From the NCBI GenBank assembly GCA_038214535.1, contig JBBQRS010000151.1, positions 1 through 9,823 on the forward strand: a stretch of DNA of 9,823 bases. Direction: 5' to 3'. Of the stretch, positions 1-5,345 are shown piece after piece. Under the pieces are notes generated by a model. That model saw nothing but the letters and a program-made list of their open reading frames with translations. It did no database searches and was not told the DNA's origin. A program made the translations under genes and the position numbers. Position 1 is the stretch's first letter; every line of letters starts with the position of its first letter. Source of the DNA: JBBQRS01 sp038214535 (GTDB lineage: Bacteria > Chloroflexota > Anaerolineae > CG2-30-64-16).

Positions 1-441
1 CAACGCGTCAGCCGCGCCGCGGTGCGCGTAGACGGCCAAACTATCGGCGCGATCGAGCGGGGCTTCCTGCTGCTGCTGGGCGTCACCCACAGCGACGGAC
101 GCGCCGAGGCCGAGTGGATGGCGCGCAAAGTGGCCGGGATACGCCTCTTCGAAGACGACGCCGGTAAAATGAACCTGGGGCTGACCGACATTGACGGCGC
201 GGTGCTGGTCGTCTCGCAGTTCACCCTCTACGGCGACGCGCGCCGGGGTCGCCGCCCCGGCTTCACCGCCGCCGCCCGCCCCGAGCAGGCCGAACCGCTC
301 ATTGACTACTTCATCGAGCGCCTGCGCGCCGAAGGCATCCCCGTGCAAACCGGCCAATTCCAGGCCGCGATGGAAGTGGAGCTGGTGAACGATGGGCCGG
401 TTACGTTGATCTTGGATACGGCAGAACTGCCCGCCGGCTGA
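1..441 (+). CDS. dtd: D-aminoacyl-tRNA deacylase (DTD), 5'-truncated by window edge
   Basis: DTD is a cytosolic homodimer that hydrolyses D-amino acids (and Gly) from mischarged tRNA, a chirality proofreading step. The frame is already open at base 1 and reads QRVSRAAVRVDGQTIG. This matches the family start (M-x-x-x-Q-R-V), so only about four or five residues lie outside the window; the GTG at 22 is internal. Visible landmarks are the SQFTL catalytic motif (visible residues 72-76) and the C-terminal NDGPVT motif (130-135), which carries the Gly-Pro pair that screens chirality across the dimer interface. Both are intact and the length is normal for the family (about 145-150). The last 41 bases overlap the 3' end of the convergent membrane-protein gene, and no terminator hairpin is visible between them. 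Assignment is secure. Confidence 0.96.
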   Translation, partial: QRVSRAAVRVDGQTIGAIERGFLLLLGVTHSDGRAEAEWMARKVAGIRLFEDDAGKMNLGLTDIDGAVLVVSQFTLYGDARRGRRPGFTAAARPEQAEPLIDYFIERLRAEGIPVQTGQFQAAMEVELVNDGPVTLILDTAELPAG

Positions 442-817
442 CCCACGCGGCGGCGACCAGCGCGACCAGACCCAGCGTGTCGAAGAGGATGAAGCGGCCC
501 ACCGAGGCTCGGGCCACGGCGAGCGCGGGTGAGAGGGAGAGGTAGATCAGCGATTCACCGGCCAGCCCGATCGCCTGCATCGCGCACGCCTCGTAGAGCG
601 AGACGCGGAAGCGCGCCGGATGCCACAGCGCCACCGCATAGGGCACGTTCCACATCAGGAAGAGCACGGCCAGCCCACGCACCAGCGCCTCGCCGGCCTC
701 CCCGCTCACCTGGAAGGCCGGGGCGTAGAGTTCCGGGTGCAACAAAAAGGCCGCGGCCGCCTGCACGTTCCAGGCGATCACGGCGGCAATCAGGATGCGC
801 GCAATCCAAAGTCTCAT
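401..817 (-). CDS. Small four-helix membrane protein, family not recognised
   Basis: A 138-residue protein with four likely transmembrane segments at about residues 5-26, 43-65, 73-98 and 105-126, and a basic C-terminal tail. I recognise no named family. The motif FLMWNVPYAVALWHP near residues 53-67 and the conserved-looking Glu/Ser in helix 3 (AGESLIYLSLS) are the most distinctive stretches. The start codon overlaps the stop of the preceding methyltransferase-like gene in an ATGA arrangement (814-817). No good SD precedes it, so it is probably translated by coupling as the last gene of the leftward operon. Its 3' end lies inside dtd, convergent. That it is a gene rests on the operon position and on codon periodicity; its role is unknown. 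Confidence 0.75.
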   Translation of the reverse strand: MRLWIARILIAAVIAWNVQAAAAFLLHPELYAPAFQVSGEAGEALVRGLAVLFLMWNVPYAVALWHPARFRVSLYEACAMQAIGLAGESLIYLSLSPALAVARASVGRFILFDTLGLVALVAAAWVSRRAVLPYPRST

Positions 818-1311
818 GACGAAGTGGGTTCCACGGGGGGAACCGAGACGAGACCGGTGTTCTTCGGCCCACTGAAATCGAACGTCACGCGCTCGTAAGT
901 CACGCCGTGATCGTCATAGAAGCGGGCGACGGCATCGAGCAACTCCTGCTGGCCCAGCTTCTCCTCAGACCAGAAGTTGCAGCACGGGAGCAGGATCGCC
1001 GGGCGGATCAGCGCCGCCCCTGCGACCGACCGCAGCGCCTCGTCCGGGTGCAGCCCGACGATCAGATCGTAATACGCGGCCTGCGCGGGGTCGAACTCCG
1101 CCGGTTGATGGGCGACGCCGGTCAGGACCCAGCCGCGCGGGTCCACCACCTCACACTCGTAATGATATTTCTTCGTCAGGATGCGGGCCAGCATCCCCTG
1201 GCCGCCCGCCACATCGGCGATATAGCGAATGCTGTGCCAGTAGCGGTCAGCGATGTAGTCAGCCAACACCTCGAAACGGGCCGGGTCGCCGTGAAACCGG
1301 TGGCGAGGCAT
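814..1311 (-). CDS. Rossmann-fold methyltransferase-like protein (METTL25/TRM13-like motifs)
   Basis: 165 residues. Residues 33-40 (DVAGGQGM) fit the glycine-rich SAM-binding motif I, and D57 after a beta strand (CEVVD) fits the acidic residue that holds the ribose. DLIVGLHPDEA (82-92) followed by ILLPCCNFW (106-114) resembles the LHxC/D and PCC motifs that I associate with METTL25/TRM13-type methyltransferase domains. The protein is shorter than most members and has no extra substrate domain, so the substrate cannot be named. The ATG follows a GGAG at 1320-1323 with 8-nt spacing; that SD lies in the last codons of the upstream MazG gene. The 3' end overlaps the next gene by 4 nt. Methyltransferase fold is fairly sure, function unknown. 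Confidence 0.75.
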   Translation of the reverse strand: MPRHRFHGDPARFEVLADYIADRYWHSIRYIADVAGGQGMLARILTKKYHYECEVVDPRGWVLTGVAHQPAEFDPAQAAYYDLIVGLHPDEALRSVAGAALIRPAILLPCCNFWSEEKLGQQELLDAVARFYDDHGVTYERVTFDFSGPKNTGLVSVPPVEPTSS

Positions 1312-1316
1312 ATGCG

Positions 1317-1691
1317 CTACTCCTTCGCGCGCTCCGGCCTGCGGAAGCGCCCCCGGAACTCCTCCACCGGGAAACGGCCCTCGTTGCGCGCCAGCTTCGC
1401 GAACACGGCATCGCTTATGTCAACCCCACACGCGTTGCTCATGCTCATACAATAGATGATCACGTCCGCCAACTCGTCGGCGATCTCGGCGCGTTCGGCG
1501 GGGTCCTCCAGCACGGCCAGCGACGCCTCCGGGGTGAGCCACTGGAAATGCTCCATCAGCTCGGCGGCCTCGATGGCGATGGAGATACTCAGGTTCTTAG
1601 GTGTGTGGAACGACTGCCAGTCGCGCCGGGCCACGAAATCCGCGGTCGCCGCGCGCAGCGCGGCCATCGTCGTCCGTTCATCCGTCATCAT
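1317..1691 (-). CDS. MazG-like nucleotide pyrophosphohydrolase (dCTPase/DCTPP1-type)
   Basis: A 124-residue all-alpha NTP pyrophosphohydrolase of the short MazG-like class. This class splits (d)NTPs to NMP and PPi in the cytosol, often acting on dCTP or modified nucleotides. The metal-binding pattern is complete: E41-x-x-E44 in the helix around ELMEHFQW, then E73-x-x-D76 in DELADVIIY. NEGRFPVEEF near residues 103-112 is typical of the family. Its two candidate ATGs, at 1689-1691 and 1686-1688, follow a GGAG (1697-1700) with 5 and 8 nt spacing; the second may be the better start. That GGAG overlaps the transporter stop, leaving only 2 nt between the genes, which implies translational coupling. 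Substrate specificity (house-cleaning of damaged dNTPs) is inferred from the family only. Confidence 0.9.
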   Translation of the reverse strand: MMTDERTTMAALRAATADFVARRDWQSFHTPKNLSISIAIEAAELMEHFQWLTPEASLAVLEDPAERAEIADELADVIIYCMSMSNACGVDISDAVFAKLARNEGRFPVEEFRGRFRRPERAKE

Positions 1692-1693
1692 AG

Positions 1694-2689
1694 CTACTCC
1701 GATGAAAACGCCGGGGCGGGCACGCGCCGGCTGAACGGCAATATCTCGGCCACCACCATCCCGCCCAGGATCAGCACGCAGCCCAGGATCTGGCGCGGCC
1801 CCAGCACTTCACCGATCAGCAGGACGCTGAAGAGCGCCGCAAACACCGGTTCGGCCGCGAAGATCAACGCGGTGTGCGTAGCGGTGGTGTATTGCTGGGC
1901 TACCATCTGGATGCCGAACGCCATCAACGTGGCGAACAGCCCGGTGAACGCGGCCGCAAAGAGGACCGATCCCGCAATCGGCGGGCGCTGCTCGAAGACC
2001 AGCGAAACCAGCGCGCTCAAGACCGTCACCGTCAACACCTGCCCGAAGAGCAGGTCAAGCGGGTCATGCCCCGGCGCGAAACGCGCCGTGAGCAGGATGT
2101 GCGCCGCAAACGCCACCGCACAGCACATCACCAGCAGATCGCCAAAGCTCACGCTGAGATCAGCATTGAGGCTCAACAGCGCCAGCCCCACGGTCGCCAT
2201 GCCCACGCCCCACCATGCCGCGCGCGTCGGGGCCTGGCGCAACAGCAACGCCGCCCCCATCGGCACCAGCACCACCGACAACCCGGTAATGAACCCGGCC
2301 TTCGCGGGCGTGGTCAGGGCCAGCCCGGCGGTCTGAAAACCATAGCCCGCGAAAAGCGCCAGCCCCAGCAAGACGGGCGCAATCTTTGCCGCCCGCGTCC
2401 CGGCGCTTGGTTTCGCCGCAGGGCGCGACACGGCCGGTGTCCGGCGCGTTCTACGCCAGAGGACGATGGGCACGAGCAAGGCCGCGGCGACCCCGAAGCG
2501 CAGGGTGATGAAGCCGAACACCGGATACGCGGTCACCGCGTCCTTGACCATCACGAACGTGCCGCCCCAGATGAGCGTCACCAGCAGGAGCGCAAGATCG
2601 GCCCGGATGCTCTGCTTCAGGGAGCGTTGAGCCGACGCGGGGAGCGGCGGCGTGACCAGTTCGCCGCCGGAGGTGAGTTGCTCCGTCAT
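1694..2689 (-). CDS. EamA/DMT-family inner-membrane transporter
   Basis: A 331-residue drug/metabolite transporter of the ten-helix, two-EamA-repeat type. Recognisable signatures are LIWGGTFVMVK in helix 1, TTPAKAGFITGL at the end of the first repeat, and the C-terminal EPVFAALFSVLLIGE in the second repeat. The open frame extends upstream to 2830, but those 47 residues (Pro/Arg-rich) overlap the VWA gene and look non-coding. The ATG at 2687-2689 is therefore chosen: it lies 10 nt after the VWA stop and has a weak G-rich SD (GGGGA) just upstream. Unusual points are a polar N-terminus of about 29 residues and a basic, Pro-rich insertion after helix 2 (around residues 80-102). Substrate unknown. 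Placement behind a chelatase motor might suggest a link to tetrapyrrole or metal metabolism, but DMT proteins are too diverse to rely on this. Confidence 0.92.
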   Translation of the reverse strand: MTEQLTSGGELVTPPLPASAQRSLKQSIRADLALLLVTLIWGGTFVMVKDAVTAYPVFGFITLRFGVAAALLVPIVLWRRTRRTPAVSRPAAKPSAGTRAAKIAPVLLGLALFAGYGFQTAGLALTTPAKAGFITGLSVVLVPMGAALLLRQAPTRAAWWGVGMATVGLALLSLNADLSVSFGDLLVMCCAVAFAAHILLTARFAPGHDPLDLLFGQVLTVTVLSALVSLVFEQRPPIAGSVLFAAAFTGLFATLMAFGIQMVAQQYTTATHTALIFAAEPVFAALFSVLLIGEVLGPRQILGCVLILGGMVVAEILPFSRRVPAPAFSSE

Positions 2690-2699
2690 GACGTCCCCA

Positions 2700-3560
2700 T
2701 CAACGCGTGGGCGGCGGTTCGCGCATCTCGCCGCGAACCGTCTGGAGCAGGGCCTCGGCTTTGAGTTCCGGCAGGGTATAGCACGGCCCGCCCAGCGTAT
2801 TGGCAAGCTGCTGGGCCAGGCCGCGGTCAAACGCGGGATGTTCCATGTTGATCACCACCGAGCGCAGGTGGCTCTGGTGAATCATATCCGCCAGCCGTGC
2901 GGCCTCTTCCTGCGGCGGCATCCCCGTCACAGAGACGTTGCCCGCGCCGTCGGTCAGGATGATGATCAGCGGGACGATTTCGGGGTTGCGGCGTTGCGCC
3001 ATCATGCAAATGCGGTGCGCGGTCATCAGCCCGGCGGAGAGCGGCGTCTTGCCGCCCACGGGAATATCGCGCAAGGCCTGCTGCGCCAACTCGACGCTGG
3101 AAGTGGGGGTAAGCACCACGCGCGCTTCCTCGCGCTGGAACACCACCAGCCCCACCTGGTCACGGCGCTGATACGCGTCGTGCAGCAGCGAGATGATCGC
3201 GCCCTTCGTGGCCTCCATCCGCTCGGCGGCGGCCATGCTCCACGAGGCGTCTACCACGAACAGCACGAGGTTGGCGGCGCGGCGCACGCGCACCTTGCGT
3301 TGAAAATCCTGCCGCTTGATGAGGAACGCCGGCCCTTTGCCCTCACGTTCCGCGCGGCGGCGCGCCTGGAATGGCGCGGCAGAGCGCAGCGTGGCATCGA
3401 AGGCCAGGTCTTCCGGTTTGCCCTGCATGGGACGGGCGCGGACGTAACGCCCGCGCTTGCGCGAGGTCAGCGTGAAGCTGCGCTTGCCCGCCGAATTGCG
3501 CGTCAGTTTGTCGAGAGGCGTATCCAGCCGTTTCGCCTGAAAATCTTGCCCCACCTTCAC
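2700..3560 (-). CDS. chlD: VWA-domain half of a ChlD-like chelatase subunit (reached by -1 frameshift)
   Basis: The visible domain is a von Willebrand A/integrin-I fold with a complete metal-ion site: D104-x-S106-x-S108 (VVDASWSM), T172 (GKTPLSAGL) and D204 (ILTDGAGN). It matches the C-terminal third of ChlD/BchD/CobT, where it docks on the AAA+ ring and the large chelatase subunit. The frame does not really begin at the GTG at 3560: it stays open upstream through 3677. The 37 extra codons encode an acidic, Pro/Gly/Gln-rich linker like that between the AAA+ and VWA parts of ChlD. A -1 shift on the slippery site at 3671-3677 joins it to the ATPase, giving 366 + 323 = 689 residues, the usual ChlD size. 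The GTG at 3560 has a GGAGG 11 nt upstream, so separate internal initiation is possible. The next gene starts 10 nt after the stop. Confidence 0.9.
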   Translation of the reverse strand: MKVGQDFQAKRLDTPLDKLTRNSAGKRSFTLTSRKRGRYVRARPMQGKPEDLAFDATLRSAAPFQARRRAEREGKGPAFLIKRQDFQRKVRVRRAANLVLFVVDASWSMAAAERMEATKGAIISLLHDAYQRRDQVGLVVFQREEARVVLTPTSSVELAQQALRDIPVGGKTPLSAGLMTAHRICMMAQRRNPEIVPLIIILTDGAGNVSVTGMPPQEEAARLADMIHQSHLRSVVINMEHPAFDRGLAQQLANTLGGPCYTLPELKAEALLQTVRGEMREPPPTR

Positions 3561-3626
3561 CTTGCGTTGCGCCTCCGGCCCCTTGCCGGGCGCGTTCGAT
3601 TGGGGCGATCCGTCATCAATTGGCTG

Positions 3627-3695
3627 GCCGCTAGCTGCCGTTTCCGACTCTTCTGCTAGCGGCTCGGAGGTTTTTTTGCGCTGGGGGAAGTCTCC
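3627..3695 (-). promoter_or_regulatory. -1 programmed ribosomal frameshift signal joining ATPase and VWA frames
   Basis: Read on the coding strand, the ATPase frame is GCA AAA AAA CCT CCG AGC CGC TAG. The heptamer A AAA AAA (3677-3671) is in the correct phase for tandem -1 slippage. After slipping, translation continues ACC TCC GAG CCG CTA in the VWA frame with no stop. Seven nt later a perfect 9-bp stem forms, GCCGCUAGC (3663-3655) with GCUAGCGGC (3635-3627). Inside it GUCG (3648-3645) pairs with CGGC (3640-3637) around a GAAA tetraloop. The zero-frame TAG (3658-3656) lies in the 5' arm. An SD-like GGAG (3695-3692) lies 14 nt upstream of the heptamer. Heptamer, spacer and stem match the dnaX-type layout. 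As I recall, frameshifting in chlD genes has been reported to make two chelatase subunits; this site itself is inferred. Confidence 0.85.
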
Positions 3696-4768
3696 GTTTG
3701 CTCCTGCGGCTGAGGCTCCGTATCGGGGGGCGCGTCGGCGCGCGCCTTGCGCAAGCGCTCTTCCAGTTGGCCCGTGTCCATCACCGCTTCTTCAAACGGC
3801 TGGCGCTTCAGGCGATGCGGCAACGCCAGCTCGGCGGCCAGCATGATGTCCTGCTCGTTGATCGCCGCCCGCCCCATCAGCGCGGCATGGGCGCGCGCCG
3901 TCTTGAGGATCACGATGTCGGCGCGATGGCCGTCCACCTTGAACGAGGTCGTCAATTGGGCAATGGTGAACAGGTCGCGCTGTGTGTGCGTCACCAGCGG
4001 CAAGCGCATCCTCGCCTGGGCGATCTCGGCCGAAAGCAGATCCTCGCGCGGCAGCCACTCCTGGTAGAAGCTCTCGGGGTCCTGTTCGAACGCGACGCGC
4101 CGCTCGACAATGGCCACACGCTGGCGCGGGTCGGCGATGCCGTGCATATCCACGCAGAGCGCAAACCGGTCGAGGAGTTGCGGGCGCAGGTCGCCTTCCT
4201 CCGGGTTCATCGTACCCACGAGGATGAAGCGCGCCGGGTGGCTGAAGCTGATGCCCTCGCGCTCGACCACGTTCACGCCCATCGCCGCCGAATCGAGCAG
4301 CAGATCCACGACGTGGTCGTCCAGCAGGTTGACCTCATCCACGTAGAGCAGCCCGCGATTGGCCGCGGCCAGCACGCCCGCCTCGAAATGTCGTTCGCCC
4401 TGCTGGATCGCGCGCTCGATGTCCAGCGTACCGACGACCCGGTCCTCGGTGGCGCTCACGGGCAGGTCTACGAAGCGCGTGCGGTGCAGCGCGACAGGCA
4501 ACTCCTCGCCCCGCGCCAGCCGGTCGCGGCAGTTGTCGCACAGCGAGTCAATGCTGCCGGGGTCGCACGAGAAGGGGCAATCGGCCACCACGGTGATGTC
4601 GGGCAGCAGCGCCGCCAGGGCGCGCGCCGCCGTGGATTTCGCGGTGCCGCGCTCGCCGCGGATGAGCACGCCGCCGATGGTATTAGAAATCGCGTTGAGG
4701 GTGAGCGCCCGCTTCATGCGCTCCTGGCCCACGATGGCCGTAAAGGGATAAGGTCGAATTGTCGCCAC
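3656..4768 (-). CDS. chlI: AAA+ ATPase, ChlI/BchI-like small subunit of a Mg/Co chelatase
   Basis: 370 residues, close to the normal BchI/ChlI length. The domain order is typical: Walker A GERGTAKST (38-46), Walker B LLYVDEVNLL (140-149), sensor-1/pre-sensor region VGTMNPEEGDLRPQLLDRF (184-202), and a helical lid with KVDGHRAD near 277-284. The family forms hexameric rings that drive metal insertion into protoporphyrin (Mg) or a cobalamin precursor (Co). Neither a BchH nor a CobN large subunit lies in the window, so the metal is undecided. C64, C68, C77 and C80 form a CxxxC...CxxC cluster that may bind metal. The start is GTG at 4766-4768 with GGGAG 7 nt upstream, giving a leader of about 26 nt. 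The last ~30 residues are a polar Pro/Glu/Gln tail, unlike a compact ChlI end but like the start of a ChlD linker. See the frameshift signal at 3627-3695. Confidence 0.93.
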   Translation of the reverse strand: MATIRPYPFTAIVGQERMKRALTLNAISNTIGGVLIRGERGTAKSTAARALAALLPDITVVADCPFSCDPGSIDSLCDNCRDRLARGEELPVALHRTRFVDLPVSATEDRVVGTLDIERAIQQGERHFEAGVLAAANRGLLYVDEVNLLDDHVVDLLLDSAAMGVNVVEREGISFSHPARFILVGTMNPEEGDLRPQLLDRFALCVDMHGIADPRQRVAIVERRVAFEQDPESFYQEWLPREDLLSAEIAQARMRLPLVTHTQRDLFTIAQLTTSFKVDGHRADIVILKTARAHAALMGRAAINEQDIMLAAELALPHRLKRQPFEEAVMDTGQLEERLRKARADAPPDTEPQPQEQTETSPSAKKPPSR

Positions 4769-4800
4769 GCAGTTACTCCCGATAGTTAAATATCGCCGCC

Positions 4801-4809
4801 ATTATACCA
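4801..4809 (-). promoter_or_regulatory. Extended -10 promoter for the leftward chelatase operon
   Basis: On the minus strand the sequence reads TGGTATAAT, a consensus TATAAT (4806-4801) preceded by TGn, i.e. an extended -10. No -35 resembling TTGACA is seen at 16-18 nt upstream, as is common for extended -10 promoters. Transcription would start near 4794, giving a leader of about 26 nt that contains the GGGAG SD of the ATPase gene. It would drive all the tightly packed leftward genes down to 401. Confidence 0.6.
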
Positions 4810-4856
4810 CGCATTGATGATTTGCCGGGAAGGAAAGCTCGTGAGTAATTCGCTCA

Positions 4857-5105
4857 TCCTGGACATTTAGACTTTTAGACTTTTAGACCGGGGCCATTTC
4901 CGTCTAACAGTTGAGCTCGGGCGCATTATCATGGAGAGAAAACGTCTTAACGCGCGTTGCAGCCTGAATTTAGACGCGTCAAAACCGAAGTGGCTTCTTA
5001 AGGGCTTTAAGCCCGCGCAAACCACCCCTGATCAACCTGGAACAATTTAGACCGACATGACCCCAGTCTAAATGTCTAAATGTCTAAATGTCTAAATGTC
5101 CAGGA
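4857..5105. repeat. MITE-like long inverted-repeat element built of TTTAGAC/GTCTAAA units
   Basis: The ends are a perfect 16-bp inverted repeat, TCCTGGACATTTAGAC (4857-4872) and GTCTAAATGTCCAGGA (5090-5105). Pairing continues inward, TTTAGACCGGGGCCAT (4882-4897) against ATGACCCCAGTCTAAA (5057-5072) with two mismatches, and weaker similarity beyond. The left arm carries three TTTAGAC units (4866, 4874, 4882) and the right arm four tandem GTCTAAAT octamers (5066-5097). Single TTTAGAC copies lie inside at 4969 and 5046. No ORF of note and no clear target-site duplication flank it. It sits upstream of both divergent genes, so it is not a terminator. It could be a non-autonomous mobile element, a structured RNA or a protein-binding array; the sequence alone does not decide. 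Confidence 0.75.
5002..5014. repeat. Short palindrome inside the inverted-repeat element
   Basis: GGGCTT-T-AAGCCC is a perfect 6-bp dyad around one base. It lies roughly in the right half of the 4857-5105 element, next to a GC-rich CGCGC tract. It could form a small hairpin or bind a dimeric protein. Nothing downstream suggests a terminator, since no T-run follows. Confidence 0.5.
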
Positions 5106-5120
5106 GCCTATCTCAATACC

Positions 5121-5189
5121 CTCCTTCGTAGTGACGGCTTCAGCCGTTGTCCTACCCACCCAACGGCTGAAGCCGTCACTACGAAGGAG
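5121..5189. repeat. Perfect 29-bp-arm hairpin repeat (GACGGCTTCAGCC family)
   Basis: The left arm 5121-5149 and right arm 5161-5189 are exact reverse complements over 29 bp, with an 11-nt loop (5150-5160). Each arm contains a near-palindrome, ACGGCT-TC-AGCCGT, so an arm can fold by itself. Sequences of the type CGTAGTGACGGCTTCAGCCG are, from memory, dispersed repeats in Chloroflexota genomes. The hairpin lies between two divergent genes and no T-run follows it, so it is not a terminator for either. No target-site duplication is seen. Perfect identity over 29 bp suggests recent arrival or copying between the arms. Confidence 0.85.
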
Positions 5190-5287
5190 CGCTTGCCTGA
5201 CAACCTATTATACAACAGAACACATGTGCGTGTCAAGTTGTCATAACGATCAGAGCTCGTCCTCCCGCCGCAAAGTATGCTGCCTAC

Positions 5288-5316
5288 TTGCACGTGACCC
5301 CACGCTAGTGTATCGT
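5288..5316 (+). promoter_or_regulatory. Possible promoter of rlmN
   Basis: TTGCAC (5288-5293) and TATCGT (5311-5316) are spaced by 17 nt and lie 29 bp before the rlmN ATG. The match is only three of six at -35 and four of six at -10, so this is a modest candidate chosen for its ideal spacing and position. A TATTAT at 5206-5211 was considered but has no partner -35. Confidence 0.35.
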
Positions 5317-5345
5317 GGATGTGACCGCAAACGGGAGAATACGCC

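Noticed and set aside
2687..2830. A longer start for the DMT transporter, beginning at 2830
   Set aside because: The 47 added residues are Pro/Arg-rich, unlike any EamA start, and lie over the coding region of the VWA gene. The ATG at 2687-2689 has a G-rich SD and normal operon spacing.
2652..3659. Long rightward open frames opposite the VWA and ATPase genes (also 3698-4789, 1874-2764)
   Set aside because: They are antisense shadows caused by high GC: Arg/His/Gln-rich, no family motifs, and fully opposite genes with intact catalytic residues.
3561..3677. Treating the ATPase and VWA genes as two ordinary independent genes with a 95-nt gap
   Set aside because: The VWA frame is open through the whole gap and into the ATPase gene, the gap encodes a ChlD-like linker, and a complete frameshift signal lies at the junction. 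Internal initiation at 3560 (GGAGG 11 nt upstream) is kept only as an alternative.
5066..5100. CRISPR array from the GTCTAAAT repeats
   Set aside because: The units are 8 bp, directly abutting and without spacers; they are a simple tandem repeat in an inverted-repeat element.
5121..5189. Rho-independent terminator
   Set aside because: It lies upstream of both divergent genes and has no T-run on either side.
5193..5211. Promoter with TTGCCT and TATTAT upstream of rlmN
   Set aside because: The two boxes are only 7 nt apart, far from the 16-18 nt needed, and no other -35 fits.
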